Source: DATGEP01 sp035310125 (GTDB lineage: Bacteria > Chloroflexota > Ktedonobacteria > Ktedonobacterales > JADMIN01). Taken from it: a stretch of DNA of 20,577 nucleotides. Shown one piece after another: positions 1 to 6,007 of this stretch. How positions within the stretch are numbered: the stretch's first letter is position 1; each line of letters starts with the position of its first letter. Below the pieces are notes generated by a model that was not told the origin of the DNA, did not search any database, and saw nothing but the letters and a program-made list of their open reading frames with translations. The stretch covers positions 1 through 20,577 of the forward strand of contig DATGEP010000133.1 of NCBI GenBank assembly GCA_035310125.1. Reading direction: 5' to 3'. A program made the translations under genes and the position numbers.

Positions 1-198
1 CTGGCAGGCACGCCCGAAGAGGTCTTTCAGCATACCGAAGACATCGCTGCCGCGGGGCTGCTCCCACCGCCGCTGGCGCAGGTAGTGGCGCTGGCCCATG
101 CGCGGGGCCTCGCTCTCCAGCCAGCGCGCCTCACGCTTGACGGCGTAGCGGAAGCGATTATGAGACGCGAAGGCGTAGGTGGCACGGATGCTAAGTAA
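1..198 (+). CDS. ECF transporter ATP-binding subunit, C-terminal fragment
   Basis: The frame is open from the first base to a TAA at 196-198 and gives 65 residues, so the gene begins outside the window. It starts LAGTPEEVFQH and continues through a helical stretch with LLPPPLAQVVALA. The 'G-TPEEVF' turn followed by a short 'GL-PP' helix is typical of the C-terminal end of energy-coupling-factor ATPases (EcfA type), after the nucleotide-binding core. Walker and signature motifs lie upstream and cannot be seen. The stop overlaps the start of an EcfT-like gene, which is the usual EcfA-EcfT order and supports the call. The subunit would power vitamin or metal-ion uptake at the inner face of the membrane. 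No substrate-binding S component is visible, so the substrate is unknown. Confidence 0.75.
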   Translation: MAGTPEEVFQHTEDIAAAGLLPPPLAQVVALAHARGLALQPARLTLDGVAEAIMRREGVGGTDAK

Positions 199-1033
199 CC
201 TGCCCATCGGCGTCTACACCGCCGGCGCGACGCCTATTCATCGCCTGCAAGCGCGCACGAAGCTGCTCGTGCTGGTGTGGCTTGCCCTCGCCTTCTTCGT
301 CGCCAACCATAAGAGGTTCCACTATGGCACCTATGCTACCGCGTTTGTGATGCTGGCGCTGGCGCTGCTGCTGGCGCGTGTGGATGCCGGCTACATCTGG
401 CGCCGCATGCGACTGCTCGTGATCTTGCTCGCAATTGGCATCCCCATCTCGCTAGCCTTCACGCCCGGCGACACCTGGCACACCTTCGGCCCGGTGGTCG
501 CCACGCTCGGCGGCCACAGCGTTCCAATCGGTCCCGTCGTCGTCACCTACGATGGTATCTGGTTCACGATGTCACTCTCAGCGATCTTCTTGCTCCTGTA
601 CCTTGGCTCCATGACACTGACGCTCACGACGACGCCTGTCGCGCTGGCGGAAGGCGTGATGCTCCTGCTGCGGCCCCTGCGCCGGCTGGGCCTGCCGGTG
701 GACGAGTTCGGTCTGATGACGCTCGTGGCCTTGCGCTTCATCCCCGTGCTGCTGCAAGAGGCTGAACAGCTCGTCAAGGCGCAGCTTTCGCGCGGGGCTG
801 ACTTCTCCACTGGATCGCTGCCATCGCGTGTGCGGGCGCTCGGCTCGCTGCTCGTGCCGATGCTGCAAGGAGCGCTACGCCGGGCCGAAGGGCTTTCCGC
901 CGCCCTGGAATCGCGCGGCTACGGCGTAACCAGCGAGGCGACACTGCTGCATGAGGGACGCCTGCGCTGGCTGGATTGGCTGGTGCTGGTGGCCGTGCCA
1001 GCCGTCACCATCGCGGCGTATCTGCTGGTGTGA
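188..1033 (+). CDS. ecfT: ECF transporter transmembrane subunit EcfT (CbiQ family)
   Basis: This 281-residue polytopic membrane protein matches EcfT/CbiQ in length and layout. The N-terminus carries IGVYTAGATPIHRLQARTKLL, close to the conserved EcfT opening in which a short amphipathic stretch precedes 'hRLdpRtKLl'. Hydrophobic segments lie near residues 26-40, 48-64, 76-92, 124-148 and 262-280. The two coupling motifs that dock into the ATPases are visible as AQLSRGADF (about 198-206) and ALESRGYG (about 239-246), each with the X-R-G core. I chose ATG 188, which has AGGTGG five bases upstream; GTG 179 is an in-frame alternative. The gene overlaps the preceding ATPase gene by 11 bp, implying translational coupling. 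In the family EcfT joins two ATPases to an exchangeable substrate-binding S protein. No S gene follows, so this may be a shared group II module or the S gene is elsewhere. Confidence 0.9.
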   Translation: MLSNLPIGVYTAGATPIHRLQARTKLLVLVWLALAFFVANHKRFHYGTYATAFVMLALALLLARVDAGYIWRRMRLLVILLAIGIPISLAFTPGDTWHTFGPVVATLGGHSVPIGPVVVTYDGIWFTMSLSAIFLLLYLGSMTLTLTTTPVALAEGVMLLLRPLRRLGLPVDEFGLMTLVALRFIPVLLQEAEQLVKAQLSRGADFSTGSLPSRVRALGSLLVPMLQGALRRAEGLSAALESRGYGVTSEATLLHEGRLRWLDWLVLVAVPAVTIAAYLLV

Positions 1034-1064
1034 CGTTGGCGCAAGCCAGGCGCCCGTATCGCCC

Positions 1065-1097
1065 ACAGATGCTCTCACCCTGTGTGTGACCATCTGT
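1065..1097. terminator. Possible bidirectional terminator hairpin between convergent genes
   Basis: ACAGATG (1065-1071) and CATCTGT (1091-1097) form a perfect 7-bp stem. The loop holds a second inner pairing, TCAC with GTGA. The hairpin sits in the 93-bp gap between convergent ecfT and the glycosyltransferase gene, where a shared terminator is expected. Neither side has a T-tract, so the call is tentative. Confidence 0.35.
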
Positions 1098-1126
1098 AGC
1101 ATGATGTCATCAACCGCGCGCCGCTC

Positions 1127-2806
1127 TCATGCGATAACCGGCCCGGTGGCGAGCTTCAAGTAGAGCGCATGCCCATTGCCGAAGTCCGCGACCTTCGTGT
1201 AATTCTGCTCCACCCACTGCCGGAAGCCTGGCACCATATCGAATCTCCCCGTGGCGAAGAGGATGACGCGCGTATCGGTGCGTGTGATGAGGCTTTCGAG
1301 CTGTTGGGCCGGCAGATACCCGGATGCGATGCGCACTTGAGAGGTATCCACCAGCTGCGGCAGCACATCGCGCCCGGCCAGCCCCACCACGTATTGATCG
1401 TCGCTGGCGATAAGATCATCTGGCGTGGTCCGCGCTTGCAGCGTGATCGCCATGCGCGCCTGTGCATCCGGTATCGCCGCGTTTGCCGCGCGGACCTCGC
1501 GCGCTGAGAGGACGGCGCAGACCACCAGCGCCAGCGCGGCCACGCCGACGACGGCGCGTGTCAGGGTGCTTTTCGCCAGGCCAAGCTCGCGCCCCGCCCG
1601 CGCAATCCGTTGCGGGAGCCGCTCGCGGTTCGCCGCCTTATACGGACGGAGCGGACGCCGGTAGGCGATAGGCTGGTTGAGTGGTCCCTTTGCCAGCGGC
1701 AGTACGAAACCGGCGAGCAGCGCCAGCGCGGGCGCCAGCAGCGCAAGGTGGTGGTCAAGCAGCGGCTGCTGGCGCAGGAGCACGACGACGGACGCCAGCA
1801 GCCAGAGCAGCACGGGAGCGGCCACCCATGCCCGGCGCCAGACGGACAAAGCGACCCCCACCAGCGCCACAAGCATGATCGCATAGGCGTTGCCGTCCCG
1901 CACGAGGATCCCAAGATTGTAGCGCAGCCCGTGATCCACCACGCCGCCCGCGTTGCCCGCCGCGAGATGGAACCGCACCACCTGATCGTAGAGCGCGCCC
2001 CACGAACCAGCGAACGGCAGCAGCACCGCCGCGAACGCCACGAGCAGCCCCGCGATGAGCAGTCCCACATCCGGGAGCGTATGGCGCAGACCCGCCCGCA
2101 ACGCCCCTGGCTTCGGCCCGCGGAGCCGGCCATCTCGATAGGTGAGCGCGCCCCAAAGCGGCTGGGTCAGCAGGAGCAGCGCCGGGATGAACGCCACGAC
2201 ATCCCAGAGCTTGGTGAGGATGCCCAGGCCCAGCGCGACACCGGACAGCGCCGCCAGCACGCGCCGTGCGCGGGCGCGGCTCCGCATGGCGCCCGCCGCA
2301 AGCGCGACACAGAGAACCAGCAGCGCGACCGACGGCGCCTCGGCTTGCAGCGTATGTGACTCGTGCAGGTAGAGCGGGTCGGCGGCGAGCAGCAAACACG
2401 CCAACAGGCCACACCAGCGCCCGCCCAGCGCCCGCCCAGCGAAGTAGATGGCGGCAATGCCGGCGACTGACCAGATCGCGACACCGAGGCGGGCGGCGGC
2501 GAGTGTCTGCCCAAATGCCAGGTAGAATGGGTAGATCGCCAGCAGGAAGAATGGCGGCTGCGAGCTGAAGACCGACGTGAAGAGCGGGTGACCATGTGAC
2601 ATTGCCCGCAGCGATTGCCAGTAGACGCCCTCATCGTAGTCGGTGCTGACACCGCCGAGCGAGAGCACTCGCAGCAGAGCGGCGACGGCACAGATGAGGA
2701 TGACGGCGCGCGCGTCGAGCGAGATGCCGCGAATGCTGGCTCCGATTGCCGGCGCGGCGTGGCGCGGCGCGGCTCTACGGTGCCGTGCGCTGATCAGATT
2801 TGCCAA
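1127..2806 (-). CDS. GT-C family membrane glycosyltransferase (ArnT/PMT-like)
   Basis: A 559-residue polytopic protein. After a basic N-terminus and a first membrane helix (about 33-50) it carries STDYDEGVYW (about 54-63). The acidic DYDE cluster in the first external loop is the hallmark of GT-C enzymes that use polyprenyl-phosphate-linked sugars (dolichyl-P-mannose mannosyltransferase and ArnT families). SSQPPFFLLAIYPF (about 81-94) is the matching start of the next helix. About ten more hydrophobic segments follow, then a soluble C-terminal domain (about 440-559) ending in a small fold with VILFATGRFD. The family transfers sugar to protein or lipid on the outer face of the membrane; the acceptor here is unknown. 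The start is TTG at 2806 with AGGAAG eight bases upstream. No in-frame ATG lies nearby, so the exact start is uncertain. The gene follows holA on the same strand after a 215-bp gap containing a repeat. Confidence 0.8.
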   Translation of the reverse strand: MANLISARHRRAAPRHAAPAIGASIRGISLDARAVILICAVAALLRVLSLGGVSTDYDEGVYWQSLRAMSHGHPLFTSVFSSQPPFFLLAIYPFYLAFGQTLAAARLGVAIWSVAGIAAIYFAGRALGGRWCGLLACLLLAADPLYLHESHTLQAEAPSVALLVLCVALAAGAMRSRARARRVLAALSGVALGLGILTKLWDVVAFIPALLLLTQPLWGALTYRDGRLRGPKPGALRAGLRHTLPDVGLLIAGLLVAFAAVLLPFAGSWGALYDQVVRFHLAAGNAGGVVDHGLRYNLGILVRDGNAYAIMLVALVGVALSVWRRAWVAAPVLLWLLASVVVLLRQQPLLDHHLALLAPALALLAGFVLPLAKGPLNQPIAYRRPLRPYKAANRERLPQRIARAGRELGLAKSTLTRAVVGVAALALVVCAVLSAREVRAANAAIPDAQARMAITLQARTTPDDLIASDDQYVVGLAGRDVLPQLVDTSQVRIASGYLPAQQLESLITRTDTRVILFATGRFDMVPGFRQWVEQNYTKVADFGNGHALYLKLATGPVIA

Positions 2807-2893
2807 AGCTGCTTCTTCCTTTCGGCCCTGTATGGAGTGCTCGCGGCCATGATGGAGTTTTGGACATAGGTGCGGACACCCGCGTCCACGGCA

Positions 2894-2919
2894 GCGGGCG
2901 CGGCAGGCAGCGCCCCGAC
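2894..2919. repeat. REP-like hairpin, GGGCGCGGCAGGCAGCGCCC family
   Basis: This is a copy of the element found again near 4303, 5943, 5979, 20479 and 20525. GGGCGC pairs with GCGCCC around a short GC-rich centre, giving a strong hairpin. It lies in the 215-bp gap between holA and the glycosyltransferase gene. The rest of the gap holds no supported gene. Confidence 0.7.
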
Positions 2920-2988
2920 ATCAGAAACGCCATCATGGCCGGCGCTCGTAGACGGAAGCGAAGCTGCTCTCGCGGAGATCGCCCAACC

Positions 2989-3000
2989 GGGCTTCAGCCC
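2989..3000. repeat. Small hairpin GGGCT-TC-AGCCC
   Basis: A perfect 5-bp stem with a 2-base turn lies 22 bp beyond the holA stop on the minus strand. It resembles the 'GCGGGCTGAAA' words seen at 13776 and 13992, so it may be a remnant of another dispersed palindrome. It could weakly assist transcript ending after holA. Confidence 0.4.
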
Positions 3001-3021
3001 ATCCGTCTGTGCGCCAGCCAT

Positions 3022-4095
3022 TTATGGCCGCGATCCGGTGATGCCGAACTCCACTACCAGCAGGTCTAACGCCATCTCCGGCGTCATCTTGCTGCGCTTG
3101 AGCGCGATGTCTATCTCCAACAGGGAGCGATGGGCCGCTTCGAGCTGCGCGAAGGAGAATTGCCGCGCCAGAGGGAGCGTCTTTTCAACGACGAACGGCG
3201 CCATACCCGCTGTCTGCGCGATCTGTGGCGCACGCAGCCCCTGCTCGGCCAGCGTTTTTACCTGGAGCAGCGAGCGCGTCTGGAAGGCGGTCAACGCGAC
3301 GATGCCCAGCGGGGACTCGCCCGCCGCAAGAAGCTCGTGCAGCAGCGCGAGCGCCCGCTTGCGGTCGCGCCGTGCCAGCGCGTCCGTCAGATCGAAGACC
3401 TTCGCCTGCCGCGAGGCGGGAGTCAGCGTCCGCACATCTTCAACGCGAATGGTTTCGCCCTGCCCGACGTAGGTCGCCAGTTTTTCGATCTCCAGCGCGA
3501 GCAGCCGCAGGTTGTCGCCCACCTCAACCGCCAGCAGCCGCGCCGCCTCCGGCGCCAGCTTCGCATCATGGCTAGCCGCGCGCCGCGCCACCCAGTCTTC
3601 GAGCTGCGGGCCGCGCGGCAGCAGAAACGCCTGCGCTTTACCGAATTTTTGCGCCGCTTTGAGCAGCGGGCTGGCGGCATCGAGCACTTCATCGGCCAGC
3701 AGCACGAGGATAGAGAACTCTGGCAGGGATGGTACGTACTCGGCCAGCCCCGCCGCGAACGCTTTGGGGTCTGGTCCGCTCGCCGTCTTGCCCTTTTTCC
3801 CCTTTCCGCTCTTCGCGGACCCCTCTCCTGACCCCTCTCCCTGTGAGGGAGGGGAGGAGGAATCGTCCGCGCCGTCGTCCTTCCCGCCACGCTTACGCTT
3901 GGGAAGGCCGTCCACGACGACGAGACGCTGCTCGCTCAGGAACGGCATCGTATCGCAGGTGTTGCGGATGGTGGCCAGATCGGCGCCAGCGCCGGTGAAG
4001 GTGTCCTGGTTGTAGCCGAAGTCGTGCGTCGCGCGCAGCCGCGCCAGCGCCTCGTGGGCGGAGAATTCGTCGGGACCGTGGTAGAGCAGAAACAT
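3022..4095 (-). CDS. holA: DNA polymerase III delta subunit (clamp loader)
   Basis: A 357-residue HolA homologue, close to the family's usual length. It opens MFLLYHGPDEFSAHEAL, the delta-subunit pattern of a short strand followed by 'hGpDeF', and continues with NTCDTMPFLSEQRLVVVDGL (about 45-64), the strand that corresponds to the degenerate P-loop domain. The middle domain carries GDNLRLLALEIEKLATYVG (about 205-223), highly typical of HolA. The C-terminal collar domain runs through VFDLTDALARRDRKRAL and ends with the helix ALKRSKMTPEMALDLLVVEF. Delta opens the sliding clamp and binds the tau/gamma and delta' subunits. Residues about 66-110 are an extra low-complexity linker (SSSPPSQGEGSGEG then Lys/Gly-rich) encoded partly by a palindromic repeat. 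The ATG is sound by homology, but GGAGGT directly abuts it, closer than the usual spacing. Confidence 0.95.
   Translation of the reverse strand: MFLLYHGPDEFSAHEALARLRATHDFGYNQDTFTGAGADLATIRNTCDTMPFLSEQRLVVVDGLPKRKRGGKDDGADDSSSPPSQGEGSGEGSAKSGKGKKGKTASGPDPKAFAAGLAEYVPSLPEFSILVLLADEVLDAASPLLKAAQKFGKAQAFLLPRGPQLEDWVARRAASHDAKLAPEAARLLAVEVGDNLRLLALEIEKLATYVGQGETIRVEDVRTLTPASRQAKVFDLTDALARRDRKRALALLHELLAAGESPLGIVALTAFQTRSLLQVKTLAEQGLRAPQIAQTAGMAPFVVEKTLPLARQFSFAQLEAAHRSLLEIDIALKRSKMTPEMALDLLVVEFGITGSRP
3832..3857. repeat. Palindromic dispersed element inside holA
   Basis: TCCCT (3838-3842) and AGGGA (3846-3850) flank GTG, and the pairing extends imperfectly outward as CCCCTC against GGGGAGG. Read in the holA frame the region gives SPPSQGEGSGEG, a peptide signature I recognise as what this kind of CCTCTCCC/GGGAGAGG intergenic repeat yields when it falls inside a gene. 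It lies in a low-complexity insert between two conserved HolA blocks and keeps the reading frame. Related DNA lies at 4175-4262 and 7276-7298. Confidence 0.65.
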
Positions 4096-4128
4096 ACCTC
4101 CATTCTACGCCGACGATGGCGAAGGTTC

Positions 4129-4148
4129 AACACGGAGGGCATGAAGGA
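4129..4148. repeat. Left copy of a 'GAGGGCAYGAAGGA' dispersed word
   Basis: GAGGGCATGAAGGA at 4135-4148 recurs with one change at 4657-4670. The two copies bracket the whole repeat block that contains the 20-bp array. The surrounding bases (AACACGGAGGG here; CAGAGACACAGAGAA after the right copy) resemble a common 'cacagag' type of intergenic repeat. Boundaries are approximate. Confidence 0.4.
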
Positions 4149-4174
4149 AACGCGAGTTTATGGAGGACAGGGAA

Positions 4175-4262
4175 CCTCACCCCTGGCCCCGTTCTGCCCC
4201 CGCGTGAGTGCACGTGACGCCGCGGCGGAAGCCTCTCCGTGCGCGGCGAGGGGAGAACAGGA
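4175..4262. repeat. Degenerate palindromic element, CCTCACCCC...GGGGAGAACAGG type
   Basis: The block opens CCTCACCCCTGGCCCC and ends with the hairpin CCTCTCC (4232-4238), GTGCGC, GGCGAGG (4245-4251), followed by GGGAGAACAGGAG. This matches in style the palindromic element found inside holA and dnaA, here in its intergenic setting. It directly precedes the first copy of the 20-bp repeat. Confidence 0.5.
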
Positions 4263-4773
4263 GCGGTTGCCGATTCTGCCGGAAATACGGATTCACACGC
4301 GGGACGGGCGCAGCAGGCAGCGCCCCTACGCCCGTGCGAAGGGCCAGCGGAGGCGGTTGCCGATTCTGCCGGAATCTGAAGTTGGGCGGATACTGGCGGT
4401 TGCCGATTCTGCCGGAATGTGGGTATTCGGATATCGGTGGTTGCCGATTCTGCCGGAAAACGCGAATCGGGAGCCGTTTTTGCCGAGATGTGCTGTGCGT
4501 GGCAGGCGCAAGCGTCCATTGGAAGCGGGCCGCGGGCGTCCACCGGACACCCCACGCATCTGGCAACGCGTCGGGGCGGTTGCCGATTCTGCCGGAATCT
4601 GAAGTTGGGCGGATACTGACGGTTGCCGATTCTGCCGGAATCTGAGATTCGCCATAGAGGGCACGAAGGATATACAGAGACACAGAGAACGCGGCAGAGA
4701 TTGGGATGAGATTGCCGATGCCGCTGGTGTCTTGGATGGCGGTTGCCGTTTTTGCCGCGAATACGTGTGACAT
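4177..4773 (-). CDS. Doubtful 198-residue ORF made of repeats, with ideal Shine-Dalgarno
   Basis: Reading leftward from ATG 4773, the frame stays open for 198 codons through the whole repeat block. AGGAGG (4785-4780) lies six bases before the ATG, an ideal ribosome site. The N-terminus is MSHVFAAKTATAIQD, followed by a stretch encoded by the 'cacagag' element. The rest is the 20-bp word read in shifting frames, because its 43-bp period is not a multiple of three: PAESATVS, SGRIGN, FRQNRQPP. The composition (Arg, Pro, Gln rich) has no recognisable domain. The repeat happens to lack stops in several frames, so a long ORF is expected by chance. It could be a real leader gene upstream of holA, but I think it more likely non-coding. 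Confidence 0.2.
   Translation of the reverse strand: MSHVFAAKTATAIQDTSGIGNLIPISAAFSVSLYILRALYGESQIPAESATVSIRPTSDSGRIGNRPDALPDAWGVRWTPAARFQWTLAPATHSTSRQKRLPIRVFRQNRQPPISEYPHSGRIGNRQYPPNFRFRQNRQPPPLALRTGVGALPAAPVPRVNPYFRQNRQPLLFSPRRARRGFRRGVTCTHAGAERGQG
4265..4641. repeat. Array of a 20-bp repeat with partial 43-bp periodicity
   Basis: The word GGTTGCCGATTCTGCCGGAA occurs exactly six times: 4265-4284, 4355-4374, 4398-4417, 4439-4458, 4578-4597 and 4621-4640. Steps are 90, 43, 41, 139 and 43 bp. Two 67-bp blocks (4352-4418 and 4575-4641), each holding two words and the linker GAAGTTGGGCGGATACTG, differ at a single base (4396 G, 4619 A), so one is a recent duplicate of the other. Inside the word are tandem TGCCGATTC and TGCCGGAA halves. 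Where TC follows, GATTC-TGCCG-GAATC makes a 5-bp stem. Degenerate relatives lie at 4471-4490 and 4739-4762. Unequal variable spacers and no cas genes argue against CRISPR. Confidence 0.85.
4303..4332. repeat. REP-like hairpin inside the 20-bp array
   Basis: GGGCGCAGCAGGCAGCGCCC followed by CTACGCCCG is another copy of the GGGCGC...GCGCCC element. It sits in the 70-bp spacer between the first and second 20-bp words, so the array appears to have been interrupted by it. Confidence 0.65.
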
Positions 4774-5095
4774 GTGCAACCTCCTACTACGGTGGGAAGG
4801 TGTGGCCGCCGTGAAGGTGAGCGTATCACGCCGGGGGTGGCGGTGCGCCGGTCAGAGGCGGAGATATCCAGCCAGGAACGGACATGAGGTTGTGGAGCGG
4901 CGGTGCTAGCAGCGAGTGAGCTATACAGGTTCAGACGCAATTCGAATCAACCTATATCGTCGCGGTCCGCGTACAATCGCACACCAGCGCGGCGCCGGGA
5001 TGGCGGGCACGCAATACCATGGTTCCAGCCGGGAGGAGGCGCGATGCGCGACCCAGCTGCCACATCTACAGAGAATATCACGCTGCCATCCGGTA
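4642..5095. other. Gene-poor stretch with degraded repeats
   Basis: No gene is supported here. It holds the right copy of the GAGGGCACGAAGGA word (4657-4670) followed by a CAGAGACACAGAGAA tract, a degenerate relative of the 20-bp repeat at 4739-4762 (GGTTGCCGTTTTTGCCGCGAA), the ribosome site of the doubtful minus-strand ORF at 4780-4785, and an inverted repeat at 4922-4958. The remainder shows no motif I can name. Confidence 0.5.
4922..4958. repeat. Inverted repeat TATAcAGGTT / AACCTaTAT around ATTCGAAT
   Basis: AGGTT (4927-4931) pairs with AACCT (4949-4953), and TATA flanks pair with partial mismatch beyond them. The 17-base interior holds the perfect palindrome ATTCGAAT (4940-4947). It lies 138 bp beyond the stop of the HAD phosphatase gene. 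It could be an operator or a remnant of an attachment-like site; no function is assigned. Confidence 0.4.
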
Positions 5096-5902
5096 TTATA
5101 TTCCCGTGCGCGCTGCCGCAAGCAGAGCGGCGCAATCGGCGAAAATGAGGTCGGGCCTGCGGTCGCATGTGGCGGCTGCCGCCTGCTCCGCCGTGGTGAG
5201 GCCCGTCAGGACTAGCGCGGTGGTGACACCCGCCGCGTGGCCCGCGACGACATCCAGGTCCAGTCCGTCGCCGACCATCAGCGTCTGCTCGGGGCGAACG
5301 CCAAGCTGGCGCATCGCCGCGAGTACGATGCCCGGCGCCGGCTTGCCGACGATCTCAGCCTGCTGGCCGCTGGCGTATTCGAGCGCCGTCGCGATGGCCC
5401 CTGTGCCCGGCTCGAAGCCGTCTTCCACTGGCAACTTCGGATCACGGTTCACCGCATAGAACGCCGCGCCACTCAGAATACCCTGTAGCGCCCGCTTCAG
5501 CCGCTCATAGGTCAGTGAGCGGTCCAGCGCGGCCAGCACGACATCGGGACGCTCGCCGTCCACACCATCGCGCCAGACAGGTCGCAGCCCGACGCGCTGT
5601 GCCATACGCTCCACCGAGGGCGTGCCAAGCACGAAGATACGCCCGCCTGGGAAGCGCCGCGCGATTGTTTGCACGGCCGCCCAACCGGCGGTCAACACGC
5701 GGCCTTCGGGACGTGGCATGCCGAGCCGCGCCAGCTTCGCCGCCACCTCTTCGGGCGTTTGCATCGAATTGTTGGAAAGATAAAGCGCCTGACGTCCCGT
5801 CGCGTCGAGCCACTCCACCAGGGCAAGCGCGCCCGGCAGCAGTTGCTCACCGCGATAGATGACGCCATCCAGATCCAGCAGGTATGCCCGATAGTCTCGC
5901 AT
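5096..5902 (-). CDS. HAD-IIA family sugar-phosphatase-like hydrolase (NagD type)
   Basis: A 268-residue protein with the complete HAD phosphatase motif set. Motif I is LLDLDGVIYRG with nucleophile Asp10 and acid/base Asp12. Motif II is YLSNNS with Ser43. Motif III lysine is in VGKPAPG (Lys187). Motif IV is VGDGLDLDVVAG with Asp212 and Asp217. The cap between motifs II and III, including AVNRDPKLP and EPGTGAIATALEYASG, identifies subclass IIA (NagD, phosphoglycolate and p-nitrophenyl phosphatases). The family hydrolyses small phosphorylated metabolites in the cytoplasm; the true substrate cannot be read from sequence. Motif IV has GDGLDLD where GDRLDTD is commoner, with both acidic residues kept. 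AAGGGA six bases before the ATG supports the start. It lies downstream of dnaA on the same strand, separated by 99 bp containing two REP-like hairpins. Confidence 0.9.
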   Translation of the reverse strand: MRDYRAYLLDLDGVIYRGEQLLPGALALVEWLDATGRQALYLSNNSMQTPEEVAAKLARLGMPRPEGRVLTAGWAAVQTIARRFPGGRIFVLGTPSVERMAQRVGLRPVWRDGVDGERPDVVLAALDRSLTYERLKRALQGILSGAAFYAVNRDPKLPVEDGFEPGTGAIATALEYASGQQAEIVGKPAPGIVLAAMRQLGVRPEQTLMVGDGLDLDVVAGHAAGVTTALVLTGLTTAEQAAAATCDRRPDLIFADCAALLAAARTGI

Positions 5903-5942
5903 GCGTTGTCCCTTAGTAAGTGTGGATTTGATGCGCGGGCCG

Positions 5943-5970
5943 GCGGGCGCGGCAGGCAGCGCCCCTACCC
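5943..5970. repeat. REP-like hairpin, first of a tandem pair
   Basis: GCGGGCGCGGCAGGCAGCGC followed by CCCTACCC. It is the same element as at 5979, with 8 bp between them. The pair fills most of the gap between dnaA and the HAD gene and may shape the 3' end of the dnaA transcript. Confidence 0.75.
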
Positions 5971-5978
5971 CATATGAT

Positions 5979-6007
5979 GGCGGGCGCGGCAGGCAGCGCC
6001 CCTACCC
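5979..6007. repeat. REP-like hairpin that supplies the dnaA stop codon
   Basis: This is the second member of the tandem pair. Its CCCCTACCC end overlaps the last codons of dnaA. The minus-strand TAG at 6004-6002 is the TAG of the element's GTAGGGGCGC edge, so dnaA now ends inside the repeat. Confidence 0.7.

Noticed and set aside
1610..2414. Long opposite-strand and other-frame ORFs across the glycosyltransferase gene
   Set aside because: They are shadows of a GC-rich gene with strong codon bias. Their products are Arg/Gln/His-rich with no domain and no ribosome sites.
4265..4641. Possible CRISPR array
   Set aside because: The repeats are only 20 bp, spacing is irregular (41, 43, 90, 139 bp), two of the 'spacers' are the same sequence, and no cas gene is present.
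4931..4953. TTCGAATC as a tRNA T-arm
   Set aside because: No acceptor, D or anticodon arms can be folded around it; it is better described as an inverted repeat.
5044..5148. 34-codon plus-strand ORF behind GGGAGGAGG
   Set aside because: The ribosome site is strong, but the product has no recognisable feature and the 3' half is antisense to the end of the HAD gene. Too little support to annotate.
5919..5928. TGTGGATTT as a DnaA box
   Set aside because: It differs from TGTGGATAA at a key position, is alone, and is not near other boxes.
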